64,000 nucleotides of DNA from Pseudomonadota bacterium (lineage in GTDB: Bacteria > Pseudomonadota > Alphaproteobacteria > Rhizobiales > Beijerinckiaceae): contig JAJXWB010000002.1 in the NCBI GenBank assembly GCA_021781815.1, positions 62,001 through 126,000 of the forward strand, written 5' to 3'. A model generated the notes under the pieces. It did not search any database. It was not told where the DNA came from and saw nothing but the letters and a program-made list of their open reading frames with translations. Made by a program: the position numbers and the translations under genes. Shown here in pieces: positions 1-8,649 of the stretch (the stretch's first letter is position 1; each line of letters begins with the position of its first letter).

Positions 1-323
1 GCGCGCGCGGCGTCGAACGCTGGAACAAAATCATCGACAAGGAAGGCGTTGCGTTCCGGCTGGAGCTGCCGCACGTCGCCTTCAACCGCAAGATCGGCGA
101 GTTCCGCGATATCGAAGTCACGCCGAAGGGCGTGATCCTGTCGGCGGCGGACTGGGCCAAGGCGAGCGACGATTATCTGCCGTCAGTGTCGGACGGCGAA
201 TTCCTGAACTCGCTCATGAAGCCTGCGCATGGCGTCGGCGAATATGCGAGCTGGATCTCCGCGCCGAAGGTTGGCATCGACAACAAGCCCGGCGATTTCG
301 AATACGTCCGCATCGCGGCATAG
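1..323 (+). CDS. boxB: Benzoyl-CoA 2,3-epoxidase subunit B, C-terminal part
   Basis: This is the 3' end of a gene cut by the window edge; codons begin at base 3 and run open to the TAG at 321-323, giving about 106 C-terminal residues. The segment (ARGVERWNKIIDKEG at its start, FEYVRIAA at its end) matches my recall of the BoxB C-terminus, and boxA follows on the same strand, which strongly supports the call. BoxB is the di-iron oxygenase component that, with BoxA, converts benzoyl-CoA to its 2,3-epoxide in the cytoplasmic aerobic box pathway. The di-iron ligands lie upstream of the window and cannot be checked. A GTG at 132 is only an internal codon. Confidence 0.9.
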   Translation, partial: ARGVERWNKIIDKEGVAFRLELPHVAFNRKIGEFRDIEVTPKGVILSAADWAKASDDYLPSVSDGEFLNSLMKPAHGVGEYASWISAPKVGIDNKPGDFEYVRIAA

Positions 324-338
324 GGGATAGGCTGTCAG

Positions 339-369
339 CCCCGGCGCTCGCAAAAGCGAGCGATCGGGG
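339..369. repeat. Hairpin-forming palindrome in the boxB-boxA gap
   Basis: CGCTCGC (345-351) and GCGAGCG (356-362) form a perfect 7-bp stem around an AAAA loop. It is extended outward by CCCCG (339-343) pairing with CGGGG (365-369) across a small bulge. No T-run follows, so it does not look like an intrinsic terminator. It resembles the REP-like intergenic palindromes common in alphaproteobacteria; no second copy was noticed in this window. Confidence 0.6.
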
Positions 370-405
370 ATCCAGAGGTCCGCGCTTCGCTATAGAGTCT
401 GTACG

Positions 406-431
406 CCCTGTCGGGCCTTCGGCCCGTCGGG
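406..431. repeat. Second hairpin upstream of boxA
   Basis: CGGGCC (412-417) and GGCCCG (421-426) form a 6-bp stem with a TTC loop. Outer pairing of CCC (406-408) with GGG (429-431) is interrupted by an internal loop. It sits 27 bases before the boxA ATG. It may stabilise the downstream boxA message or tune the boxB:boxA ratio; that role is inference. Confidence 0.5.
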
Positions 432-458
432 AAGATACATAAATCCTTCGGATACGTC

Positions 459-1640
459 ATGAACGCGCCGCTCAAACAGCACCTGATCGATCCGGAAATC
501 TGCATCCGCTGCAACACGTGCGAGGAAACCTGTCCGGTCGACGCGATCACTCACGACAGCAACAATTACGTGGTCGACGCCGCCCGGTGCAATCTGTGCA
601 TGGATTGCATTCCACCCTGCCCAACCGGCTCGATCGACAATTGGCGTATCGTCGGAGCGCCCTATTCGCTCGAAGACCAGTTCTCGTGGGAGGAATTGCC
701 GAAACAGGAGCAGATCGCGACCGGCGACGGCGCGGAGGCGATCGACGCCGACGTCCAGGCGCTGATCGACAGCGCGCATACAGGCGCCGGCGGCAAATCG
801 GTCGCGCCCGCCTCGGCGCTGAAGCCATCGGTCAATCTCTACAACCGCGACAGCGCGGCGATTGCGACCGTCACCGGAAATTATCGCCTGACACACGAGG
901 AATCGGACGTCGACGTCCATCACATCATTCTCGACCTCGGCGATACGCCCTTGCCGGTGCTCGAGGGCCAGTCGATCGGCATCGTGCCGCCGGGCGTCGA
1001 TCCGGATGGCAAGCCGCATCGTATCCGCCTCTATTCGATTGCGAGCCCGCGCCACGGCGAGAGGCCAAACCACAACAATCTCGCGCTCACAGTGAAGCGC
1101 GAGACAAATGGCGTGTGTTCGAACTACATGTGCGATCTGAAGAAGGGCGACAAGGTGCGGATCACCGGCCCGTTCGGCGCAACCTTCTTGATGCCGAACG
1201 ATCCGGCCGCCAACATCATAATGATCTGCACCGGCACCGGCTCGGCGCCGTTCCGCGCCTTCACCGAATGGCGACGGCGCGCCATGCCGAACGCGACCGG
1301 CCGCATGCTGCTGTTCTTCGGCGCCCGACGTCCGCAGGACTTGCCCTATTTCGGTCCGTTGCAAAAGGTGCCGGACAGCCTGCTGGGCAAGTATTTCGCA
1401 TATTCGCGCGTGCCGGGGGAGAAAAAAGTCTACGTGCAGGATCTCATGCGCCGCGAGGAAACGATGCTCGCCAAACTCGCGCCGTCGCCCCACACGCACA
1501 TCTATGTCTGCGGACTGAAAGGCATGGAACAGGGCGTCGACTCAGCGCTTGACGATATCTGCCGCAGCGCCGAATTGCGATGGGCGGACCTGCGCGATGC
1601 GATGCGTTCGGAAGGGCGCTATCACGTCGAGACTTATTGA
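459..1640 (+). CDS. boxA: Benzoyl-CoA 2,3-epoxidase reductase subunit BoxA
   Basis: This 393-residue iron-sulfur flavoprotein passes electrons from NADPH to the BoxB oxygenase, which forms 2,3-epoxybenzoyl-CoA in aerobic benzoate degradation. Residues 15-26 read [12 protein letters not shown] and residues 44-55 [12 protein letters not shown], two complete [4Fe-4S] ferredoxin motifs. The C-terminal two thirds is a ferredoxin-NADP reductase module with an RLYSIAS flavin motif near residue 191 and [13 protein letters not shown] for nucleotide binding near residue 265. The length fits the family. It lies 135 bp after boxB on the same strand, separated by two hairpins. The boxC and boxD genes are not downstream; they may lie upstream of the window. 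Confidence 0.95.
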   Translation: MNAPLKQHLIDPEICIRCNTCEETCPVDAITHDSNNYVVDAARCNLCMDCIPPCPTGSIDNWRIVGAPYSLEDQFSWEELPKQEQIATGDGAEAIDADVQALIDSAHTGAGGKSVAPASALKPSVNLYNRDSAAIATVTGNYRLTHEESDVDVHHIILDLGDTPLPVLEGQSIGIVPPGVDPDGKPHRIRLYSIASPRHGERPNHNNLALTVKRETNGVCSNYMCDLKKGDKVRITGPFGATFLMPNDPAANIIMICTGTGSAPFRAFTEWRRRAMPNATGRMLLFFGARRPQDLPYFGPLQKVPDSLLGKYFAYSRVPGEKKVYVQDLMRREETMLAKLAPSPHTHIYVCGLKGMEQGVDSALDDICRSAELRWADLRDAMRSEGRYHVETY

Positions 1641-1777
1641 ACGGGACACCCTGCATCGCGGCCATCGTGATCGCGGGATCCATGCGTCCGCATCCGGGCC
1701 GGGCGCTCCGTCGGCCTTACGAACATCGCTGCCCGCCCGATCTCGATTTCCGATTGCGGCTGGGCCATGGTCCGCAC

Positions 1778-2536
1778 ATGGCGAACAACGAATCGATCGA
1801 CGGGACGACGCTGCAAAAGCAGGCCGCCGCACTTGCACCGGACGAAATCCCGGCGATTGCTTCTCTCCGGCGTATCGCCGAATCCAATCCCGATCGGCCG
1901 TTCGTTGTCGCGCAGCTCGGCCAGTCGCTTGACGGGCGAATCGCGACTCCTGGCGGCGAATCGCGCTACATCAACGCGGCGGCCGGACTTGATCATTTGC
2001 ATCGATTGCGCGCCTGCGTCGACGCGGTCGTGGTCGGCGCGGGGACGATCGAAGCCGACGATCCGGAACTTACCGTTCGCCGCTGCGCCGGGCGCAATCC
2101 CGCACGCATCGTTGTCGATCCGCGCAGCCGACTTGACTGGGGAGGACGCTGGCTTGCGCGGGACGGAGCGCGCCGCGTGCTCGTTACGTCCAATGCGCGC
2201 GTCGCGCCGCCCGGCGTCGAAACGGTCGCACTACCTGCCGACAGCGGCGCCATCGCGCCGCACGAGATCATCCTTGCCCTGCATCGCCTCGGTTTTGCGC
2301 GCATACTCGTCGAAGGCGGCGCAAGAACCGTCTCGTCCTTCATCGACGCCGGCGCGATCGACCGGTTGCACCTGATCGTCGCCTGCATGATCATCGGATC
2401 GGGCCGAACCGGGCTTGATCTGCGTCCGCTCCTTCGTCTCGGCGATGCGCTCCGACCGCCAACCGAGGTGTGCCGACTGGGTGAACGCGACGTGCTTTTC
2501 GATTGCGATCTGAGAGCGGCCGCGGAGAGGGAATGA
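1778..2536 (+). CDS. RibD C-terminal domain family reductase
   Basis: This 252-residue protein carries the RibD C-terminal (dihydrofolate-reductase-like) fold. DGRIATPGGES near residue 49, VVVGAGTIEADDPELTVR in the first half, and RILVEGGARTVSSF in the NADPH-binding C-terminal half are typical. It lacks the RibD deaminase domain, so it is not a full riboflavin enzyme; it probably reduces a pterin- or pyrimidine-like substrate with NADPH. ATG 1778 was chosen because homology begins soon after it; the frame is open further upstream to 1580 but that part overlaps boxA and is low in similarity. It sits end-to-end with a strand-opposed cluster containing a PTPS-fold protein, which suggests a shared pathway (inference). 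Confidence 0.82.
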   Translation: MANNESIDGTTLQKQAAALAPDEIPAIASLRRIAESNPDRPFVVAQLGQSLDGRIATPGGESRYINAAAGLDHLHRLRACVDAVVVGAGTIEADDPELTVRRCAGRNPARIVVDPRSRLDWGGRWLARDGARRVLVTSNARVAPPGVETVALPADSGAIAPHEIILALHRLGFARILVEGGARTVSSFIDAGAIDRLHLIVACMIIGSGRTGLDLRPLLRLGDALRPPTEVCRLGERDVLFDCDLRAAAERE

Positions 2537-2680
2537 CATCAGTCCGCGAAGACCTGTACGCCGCCCGTCGTGGCGATTCGTCGGTTCGGCGCGCCGGGTT
2601 CTTTCGGCGCCTGCGCAGGCGACCTGATCGTGGCGCGCACGGACTGACCGGCGCAGGATCGTCTCTTCTCCATTCGCAAA

Positions 2681-3520
2681 TCAGTCGGAAAGGGTAGCGA
2701 ACAGATCGATATGCCCAATTATGACGCTGGCTTCGCGCCGCGCGCCGCGCCAACTTTGCATGGCAGGCGCGTCAATCAGTCCGGTTTCCCGACAGGCCGC
2801 GACAACGCCATCCGTCAACGCCCGGATCAATGCGCGGTCATCGCCGTCCAAGCGCCAGTCGCTCCTGCCTTCCACAATCTGGTAGCCCCGCTGAGCGAGA
2901 AGCCCCACAACCAAGGGCGCCGCTTGCGGGCCTGCCGCCGGTCCAAATCCCTTGTCGCGCGCCTGATGCGCATGAAATGCGTGTCGCACGGCTGCGTCAT
3001 GCGCATGTGGGGGTATCCATCGCTCCTCGCCGTTATAGGTCAGCGCCGCATAGAGCGGCAGGCGCTTTCGCGCGAGCAGGTCACAAAATGCCCGCAGCCA
3101 TCCGACCGAGACGAGATCAAGCAGGGCCGCCGCAGAGACGAGGTCGGCGGACGGCGCGAGCGTTTCAATGAGATCGCTAGCCAGGTCGGCCTGAATGAAT
3201 TCGACGTCGATCTGCAAATCATGCTTCGCCAGGCGCAGGCCATTCTCAACCATCCCGACCCCGTCCGCCCAGCGGCCAAGGGCGCTGCGGGCCGCCTCAA
3301 GCAGCGCTGGATCGTGATCGACCAGCCGCCAGAACTGTTTGCGTGGCAGATGCGGCGCCAGCGCGCGCAAATTGGAGCCGGCGCCGCAACCGAGATCGAC
3401 GATCGTGATCCCGCGGCTGTCGGCGAAATGCGCGGCGCAAGCTGCTCTAACTTCGCCATTGCGCGCGGCGCGGTCAGCGGGCTCACGCAACGCGAGCCAT
3501 ATCGGATCAAACCCGTTCAC
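2681..3520 (-). CDS. Class I SAM-dependent methyltransferase
   Basis: This 279-residue protein has the Rossmann methyltransferase signature: motif I is VDLGCGAGSNLRALAP, followed by an acidic strand end (RLVDHDPALLEAA) and FIQADLASD. The start is a GTG at 3520 that overlaps the TGA of the glycosyltransferase gene (GTGA), implying translational coupling; earlier in-frame codons would lie inside that gene. It is the last gene of a four-gene minus-strand cluster. The substrate is not predictable from sequence; a glycosylated or pterin-like small molecule would fit the neighbours (inference). Confidence 0.85.
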   Translation of the reverse strand: MNGFDPIWLALREPADRAARNGEVRAACAAHFADSRGITIVDLGCGAGSNLRALAPHLPRKQFWRLVDHDPALLEAARSALGRWADGVGMVENGLRLAKHDLQIDVEFIQADLASDLIETLAPSADLVSAAALLDLVSVGWLRAFCDLLARKRLPLYAALTYNGEERWIPPHAHDAAVRHAFHAHQARDKGFGPAAGPQAAPLVVGLLAQRGYQIVEGRSDWRLDGDDRALIRALTDGVVAACRETGLIDAPAMQSWRGARREASVIIGHIDLFATLSD

Positions 3521-4575
3521 CTCGTCTGTCCCATAGCGTGGCGGAGGGCGCGCAGGACGGTCTGCGCGGCATCGCGCCAGCGCGGCTGCGCGCCCGCAGC
3601 CGCCCAGGAGCGTGCGGATAGCTGAGCGCGCAACGACGAATCGCCGATGATTCCACTCAGCGCAGCGCGCAACGCCATGACGTCGCCAGCAGGATATGTC
3701 CGTGCGGCGCCCTCCGGCGCAGCTCCGGCAGCGGCGACTTCGTCGGCGACGACGATCGGCAGGCCCCGCGCGACCGCTTCGGCGATCGCCATGCCATAGC
3801 CTTCGAAACGCGAAGCCGTTACGAACACGTCGGCCGATCTTAAGCTTTCCGCCACTACGCGCGCGGGCTGCGCTCCGGCCAACGCAATGCGCGAGGACAG
3901 ACCAAGATCGGACACCCGTTTTTCGAGCGCGCGCGCGCAATCCGGCGCCAGCGTCAACGAGCCGACAATTTGCAGCCGCCAGTCGCCCTGAACGCCGGCC
4001 AGCGCGCAGACAAGATCATCGTAGGCCTTGCGCGGAACCACCGAGCCGACCGCGACCAGGCGAACGATCCCGTCGCTCGACCCTTCCGCGCGCGCCGCCG
4101 CATCGACGCCGGGCTCCGCGACGAACAGGCGATCCGGCGCGACCGCAAATTCGCGCGCGACGATGTCCGCGGTCATGCGGCTCGTGGTGAGGATCGCCGG
4201 CGCCTCGGCGAGCGCATTCCGTTCGCTGGCGCGAAGGCGCGTGACGCGATCAGGCGCTAGGCCGGTTTCCATGAACAAGGGATGATGCACAAGCGCGATG
4301 GGGCGCGGCGACAGACCGGCGATGAGAGGAGCCGGCAACACGCCGAAGGCAAGGCCGTCGATGATCAGCGCATCGCGCACGTCGGCGGACAGCAGGCGCT
4401 CCGCGGCGCAGATGTCGCGCGCGTCCGGCTCGGGAAACGATGCCGGAAGCTCGACCGGCGTCACGGCGCAGTCGATTGCGGAAAGCTCGGCGATGATGCG
4501 GCGGTCGTAACCATAGCCGCCGGTCGGCGTCGCAAGATCGCCGGGATAGGCGAACCCGATACGCAGCCCGCTCAC
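3517..4575 (-). CDS. Glycosyltransferase family 4 protein
   Basis: This 352-residue protein has a GT-B fold. The N-terminal glycine-rich segment is IGFAYPGDLATPTGGYGYD, and the C-terminal donor site has VGSVVPRKAYDDLVCAL and the E-x7-E element EGYGMAIAEAVARGLP, as in retaining GT4 enzymes that use nucleotide or phospho-sugars. There are no membrane segments, so it is probably cytoplasmic. Its ATG overlaps the PTPS-like gene's stop by 4 bp and its own stop overlaps the methyltransferase start, so the genes look co-translated. It probably attaches a sugar to the cluster product; the acceptor is unknown. Confidence 0.85.
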   Translation of the reverse strand: MSGLRIGFAYPGDLATPTGGYGYDRRIIAELSAIDCAVTPVELPASFPEPDARDICAAERLLSADVRDALIIDGLAFGVLPAPLIAGLSPRPIALVHHPLFMETGLAPDRVTRLRASERNALAEAPAILTTSRMTADIVAREFAVAPDRLFVAEPGVDAAARAEGSSDGIVRLVAVGSVVPRKAYDDLVCALAGVQGDWRLQIVGSLTLAPDCARALEKRVSDLGLSSRIALAGAQPARVVAESLRSADVFVTASRFEGYGMAIAEAVARGLPIVVADEVAAAGAAPEGAARTYPAGDVMALRAALSGIIGDSSLRAQLSARSWAAAGAQPRWRDAAQTVLRALRHAMGQTR

Positions 4576-4970
4576 ACCGCCGCCTCGTACCAGCCGCGCG
4601 CGACATGGGATTCGTGCAGGGTCACGCGAATGCGCTCCAGTCCGTCGCCGCCAGGGCCGAGTCCGCCAGCGCGCGCCGCCGCGGCCATCTTTCCGAAAAT
4701 GTAATAGGAGAGAAACTCCGTGGTTGTCTGCTGGCCCGCGAATTCGGGCAGGTCGTCGAGATTGCGGTAGTTGAGCGGCGCCAATGCCGAGGCGAGCGCT
4801 TCATGCGCCCGCCCGATGTCGACGACCACGCCGTCGGCGGTCAGCGCGCGGCGGAAAAACGCCACGTCGATCACAAAGGTGGCCCCGTGCAGGCGCTGCG
4901 CCGGCCCGAACAATTCGCCACGAAACGAATGGGCGATCATGACATGCGCGCGCACTTCGACCGCAAACAT
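4572..4970 (-). CDS. Divergent 6-pyruvoyl-tetrahydropterin synthase/QueD family protein
   Basis: The 132 residues follow the PTPS/QueD T-fold layout: MIAHSF near residue 11 (usually AAHxL), RLHGATF near residue 26 (usually HGHxY), VVVDIGR (usually MVxDF), QTTTEF (usually PTxEN) and VTLHES near the end. Key positions differ. The third zinc histidine of HGH is alanine, no cysteine precedes that motif, and the usual LDH is LNY. Canonical 6-pyruvoyl- or 6-carboxy-tetrahydropterin chemistry is therefore doubtful; it may act on a related pterin by another route. It overlaps the GT4 gene by 4 bp and lies 10 bp after the dehydrogenase gene. Confidence 0.78.
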   Translation of the reverse strand: MFAVEVRAHVMIAHSFRGELFGPAQRLHGATFVIDVAFFRRALTADGVVVDIGRAHEALASALAPLNYRNLDDLPEFAGQQTTTEFLSYYIFGKMAAAARAGGLGPGGDGLERIRVTLHESHVARGWYEAAV

Positions 4971-4980
4971 TTGCGCTCCC

Positions 4981-5943
4981 TCAGCCGTAGATCACGATGC
5001 TTGTCACGCCGGGCGCTCCGGATGCAAGAAGCCGCGGCATTTCACGGGGAAGATCGTCGAAGGCGACGCGTTCTCCGATCAACGAATCGAGGCGCGGGTC
5101 ATCGAGCAATTCGACCGCCTTGGTCAGGCGGCGCTTCTGCGTCCAGCGCGGTCGCCGCGATTGCGAAACAAGGCCCACCTGCGACGAGACGATCCTGAGG
5201 CGGCGCGCGTGGAAGGCGCCGCCAAGCGGCGCCGCGATCGCGCGCGCGCCATACCAGCTCGACTCCACGAGCGTCGCCTCGAGGCCGCAGGCGGCGATGG
5301 CCGCCGCGAACCCGTCCGCGCTTGCCGATGTATGGAACGCAATGTCAGCGCCGATTGAAGCCGGCGCCTTGCTGCAGTAGGTCGCGCCAAAATCCTCCAC
5401 GATTTTCGCGCGCGAATCATCAGGGTCGATCAGCGTGACATCGGCGCCCGGCAGTCTCGCCGCCAGAAAACAGATGAGGAGGCCGACAGCGCCGCCGCCG
5501 ACGATCGCGATGCGGTCGCCTGGCCCAGCGCCAGAATCCCACATCGCATTGAGGGCCGTTTCCATATTGGCTGCGAGCGTGGCGCGCTCCATCGGCAGCC
5601 TGTCGGGCAGGACAGCCACGACATCAGCCGGCGCAACGAAAAAATCCTGATGCGGATGCAGCGCGAACACACGTCGTCCCAACAGGCCAGGCGGCCCCTG
5701 CTCGACGCAGCCGACCGCGCAATAACCGAATTTGACCGGGAAAGGAAAGGCACCGTCCTGCATTGGCGCACGCATCGTTTCATATTCGCCTCGAGGAACG
5801 GCGCCTTCAAACACCAGCCGCTCCGTCCCCCGGCTGATCGCGGAGCATAAGGCGCGGACCATGATTTCGCCGGGTTGCGGCGCCGCCAGACGGCCGCCCC
5901 GGATTTCGGCGCGGCGCGGGGCGGCGAACCAGAGCGCCCGCAT
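4981..5943 (-). CDS. Medium-chain (BchC-like) zinc-binding dehydrogenase
   Basis: This 320-residue MDR-superfamily oxidoreductase has an N-terminal GroES-like part (LCSAISRGTERLVFEG, then FPVKFGYCAVG) and a Rossmann NAD(P) site, IAIVGGGAVGLLICFLA, near residue 140. The CSAISRGTE / GYCAVG pattern resembles the BchC-like branch. No lobe with four closely spaced cysteines (structural zinc) is visible. ATG 5943 (MRALWF) is where family similarity begins; the frame stays open about 100 bp further upstream without good similarity. It heads the minus-strand cluster and probably oxidises a hydroxyl side chain of the cluster's substrate (inference). It is divergent from the opgH-like gene, 80 bp apart. 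Confidence 0.8.
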   Translation of the reverse strand: MRALWFAAPRRAEIRGGRLAAPQPGEIMVRALCSAISRGTERLVFEGAVPRGEYETMRAPMQDGAFPFPVKFGYCAVGCVEQGPPGLLGRRVFALHPHQDFFVAPADVVAVLPDRLPMERATLAANMETALNAMWDSGAGPGDRIAIVGGGAVGLLICFLAARLPGADVTLIDPDDSRAKIVEDFGATYCSKAPASIGADIAFHTSASADGFAAAIAACGLEATLVESSWYGARAIAAPLGGAFHARRLRIVSSQVGLVSQSRRPRWTQKRRLTKAVELLDDPRLDSLIGERVAFDDLPREMPRLLASGAPGVTSIVIYG

Positions 5944-6023
5944 TGGCTTCAATGTCGCTTGATCGGGGAAACCGCCGGCAGCCACGCGCAATCCTGTCAA
6001 AACTCGCGTATGGATTTTCGCCG

Positions 6024-7775
6024 ATGACGTTGCTCGACGCAATCGACGCCTATGGCATGACGCCCGCGCGACTCCAGTCCTGCGCGACGCTCACGCGTCG
6101 CCGACTGGCCGCGCTCGCCTTGAACCTGATGGTCTATGGGGCGCTGTGCGGCTGGCTCGCCAGCATACTCGGCGCGGGCGGCTGGAGTTGCATCGACCTC
6201 GCGTTCTTCGCCTGCTTCCTCGTCGCCTCGCCCTGGGCGGTGCTGGGCTTCGTCAACGCCATGCTCGGACTTTGGCTCGCGCGCTTCGCGGCCGACGGCG
6301 TCGCTCAAACCGCGCCATTTCTCGCGGCAGGAGAAAGTCCTGCAGCGATTTCCGAGCGCATCGCCATTGTCATGACTGTGCGCAATGAAGATGCGGGACC
6401 TGCAATCGATCGTCTGGCGCGCATGGAAACCGAACTTTCGGCCACGGCGGACGGGGCGCATTTTTCCTGGCATCTGTTGAGCGACACATCCGATCTCGCT
6501 ATCGCAGCGGACGAGGAAAGGCTGATCGCCGCCTGGCGCGCGCAGCGGCCCGGCAGCGCCGGACGAATCCACTACCGCCGCCGCCGCGACAATTCTGGCT
6601 TCAAGGCGGGCAATCTCCGGGCCTTTTGCGTGGATTGGACAGCCGATTACGATTCGATGATCGTTCTCGACGCCGACAGTTTCATGCAGAGCGGGACATT
6701 TTTGCAGATGGCGCGGATAGCTGAGGCGCATCCGCGCATCGGCATCCTTCAATCGCTTGCCGTGGGCGCGCCGTCGCGGTCCGCCTTCACGCGACTGTTT
6801 CAGTTCGGGATGCGCATGGGGATGCGCAGCTACACGCTTGGCGCATCGTGGTGGACCGGCGATTGCGGCCCGTTCTGGGGTCACAACGCCCTGGTGCGCG
6901 TTCGACCGTTCCTCGACCATTGCGTGTTGCCTGAACTATCGAGCGGCCCAATTCTGTCGCACGACCAGATCGAGGCGGCGCTGATGCGACGCGCTGGCTT
7001 TGAAGTCCGCGTCATGCCGGTCGAAGGCGGCAGCTACGAACAAAACCCGCCCGACCTGGCGGAATTTTCGCGCCGCGACCTGCGCTGGTGCAGAGGCAAC
7101 ATGCAGTACTGGCGCCTGCTCGGCCTGCCGGGCCTTGCGCCCGTGAGCCGGTTCCAGCTCGCCTGGGCGATCGCCATGTTCATCGGGCTTCCTGCCTCGC
7201 AGGCCTTGCTGGCGCTGGCGGCCCTAAAGCCGTTCGACGGAGAACCCTCGTCGGTCTTCCCGGCAGGATCGGGGATCGCCTTTCTCCTCGCCTACATGCT
7301 GGTCGGCCTCACGCCGAAACTCGCCGGCCTCCTCGATGCGGCCTTCAGCGGCGAGGCCCGCCACTATGGCGGCGCCCGCCTTTTCGCCCTCGGCGCCGCG
7401 CTCGAGCTTGTCGCGTCCTATCTCTTGTCCGCCGCCATCGGTTTCCGTACCGCGGCTTTCCTGCTCGGACTGCCGTTTGGCCGCGCGGTCGCCTGGGGCG
7501 CCCAGCGTCGCGTCGCGGTGGACATGTCCTGGGGCGACGCTGCACGCGACTTCTGGCCGGCGACGCTGTTCGGGCTGACATTGGGAGGGCTTCTGTGCGC
7601 CGGCGCGCCGGCAGCCGTACCCTGCGCGCTCCCGTTCATCGCCGGCCTCGCGCTAGCCATTCCGTTTGCAAAATTGACGGCTTCGCCGGCGCTCGGCGCG
7701 TTTTTCGTGCGCCACCGCTTGTGCGCCGCTCCGGAAGAGGACGCATCGACGCAAGGCTCCGTCAGTGCGCCATGA
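6024..7775 (+). CDS. mdoH: Glucans biosynthesis glucosyltransferase, MdoH/OpgH family
   Basis: This 583-residue inner-membrane GT2 enzyme has membrane segments near residues 30-85, a cytoplasmic catalytic domain, and several C-terminal membrane segments from about residue 375. The catalytic region shows MTVRNEDAGPAID, FKAGNLRAFC, the DxD-like MIVLDADSF, and the RRDLRWCRGN form of the QxxRW processivity motif. Family members polymerise UDP-glucose into osmoregulated periplasmic glucans. ATG 6024 was preferred over an in-frame ATG at 5943 because the extra 27 residues are not hydrophobic and fall in the divergent promoter region. No opgG partner is adjacent. Its 3' end overlaps the opposing usp gene by 14 bp. 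Confidence 0.87.
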   Translation: MTLLDAIDAYGMTPARLQSCATLTRRRLAALALNLMVYGALCGWLASILGAGGWSCIDLAFFACFLVASPWAVLGFVNAMLGLWLARFAADGVAQTAPFLAAGESPAAISERIAIVMTVRNEDAGPAIDRLARMETELSATADGAHFSWHLLSDTSDLAIAADEERLIAAWRAQRPGSAGRIHYRRRRDNSGFKAGNLRAFCVDWTADYDSMIVLDADSFMQSGTFLQMARIAEAHPRIGILQSLAVGAPSRSAFTRLFQFGMRMGMRSYTLGASWWTGDCGPFWGHNALVRVRPFLDHCVLPELSSGPILSHDQIEAALMRRAGFEVRVMPVEGGSYEQNPPDLAEFSRRDLRWCRGNMQYWRLLGLPGLAPVSRFQLAWAIAMFIGLPASQALLALAALKPFDGEPSSVFPAGSGIAFLLAYMLVGLTPKLAGLLDAAFSGEARHYGGARLFALGAALELVASYLLSAAIGFRTAAFLLGLPFGRAVAWGAQRRVAVDMSWGDAARDFWPATLFGLTLGGLLCAGAPAAVPCALPFIAGLALAIPFAKLTASPALGAFFVRHRLCAAPEEDASTQGSVSAP

Positions 7776-8595
7776 ACACGGGCAATTCGGCGCTCGCCAG
7801 GATCTCGCTGGTGGCGCCGCCGAAAATCAGCTGGCGCAGGCGACTCTGGGTATAACCGCCTTTCACCAGCAGATCGGCGCCGAGCATTGCGCATTGCTCG
7901 AGAATGACTTTGCCGGCTGGCCTCGACCCGCTGTCGATATTTACCACGTCCACGGCCAGCGCGTGGCGCTGGAGGGATTTTGCCAGCATCTCGGCTGATG
8001 GGCCGGGAGACATGGCTCCTGTGACCGTCAGGACGACAATTCGCTTTGCGCGCTTGAGCAGCGGCATGGCGAATCCGATCGTGCGCGCGGTTTCGGTCGA
8101 ACGGTTCCAGGAGATGACAATGTTTTCCCCGAGTTTATCCGGCGCCTTGCGCGGCGCTATCAGAATCGGGCGGCCAGCCTCGAACAGCACCGATTCGAGC
8201 GTTGCGCGCCTGGGATCGCCGCGTCCGGCGCCGGGACGGCCGATCACAACGATGTCTGCGACCCGGCCATAGGCGCCGATTCCGCTGTCGGTGCTCATGT
8301 CGCCGCCCGCCCAGCCATACGTCACGCCTTCGACGCCCGCGGCGCTGGCCGGCACATTATGCAGATGCATGAAATCCTCGAACAGGCGGCGAGCATGCTC
8401 GACGAGTTCGCGGCGCGTCTTTTCGTCGAAGATCGAGCCGGCGATGACGAAGTCCGCAGCGATGAGATCGCCCGTGTCCGGGCCAAGCGCGATGCCCTCG
8501 ATCCGGCCCTCGAACATCTCGGCGAAGCGCCACGCCGTCTCAAGAACAGCCGGCATCGAATCGTGTTCTTCGATCGGGACCAGAATATTCTTCAT
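7762..8595 (-). CDS. Universal stress protein with tandem Usp domains
   Basis: This 277-residue cytoplasmic protein begins MKNILVPIEEHD, the usual first strand of a UspA domain. A second Usp repeat starts near residue 157 with NIVISWNRSTETARTI and ends with LVKGGYTQSRLRQLIFGG, close to the ATP-binding G-2x-G-9x-G region. Tandem UspA proteins respond to starvation, redox and envelope stress; a specific role cannot be read from the sequence. It converges with the opgH-like gene and lies 54 bp downstream of the MFS gene on the same strand. Confidence 0.92.
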   Translation of the reverse strand: MKNILVPIEEHDSMPAVLETAWRFAEMFEGRIEGIALGPDTGDLIAADFVIAGSIFDEKTRRELVEHARRLFEDFMHLHNVPASAAGVEGVTYGWAGGDMSTDSGIGAYGRVADIVVIGRPGAGRGDPRRATLESVLFEAGRPILIAPRKAPDKLGENIVISWNRSTETARTIGFAMPLLKRAKRIVVLTVTGAMSPGPSAEMLAKSLQRHALAVDVVNIDSGSRPAGKVILEQCAMLGADLLVKGGYTQSRLRQLIFGGATSEILASAELPVFMAH

Positions 8596-8649
8596 GCACG
8601 CACCCCTGCCCCCGAAGCTAGCCCGAATTCCGCCAGAAAGGAATTGCGT

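Noticed and set aside
390-1499. Long open frame antisense to boxA
   Set aside because: It mirrors boxA codons in high-GC DNA, has no recognisable domain, and boxA itself is certain; such antisense frames recur opposite most genes here.
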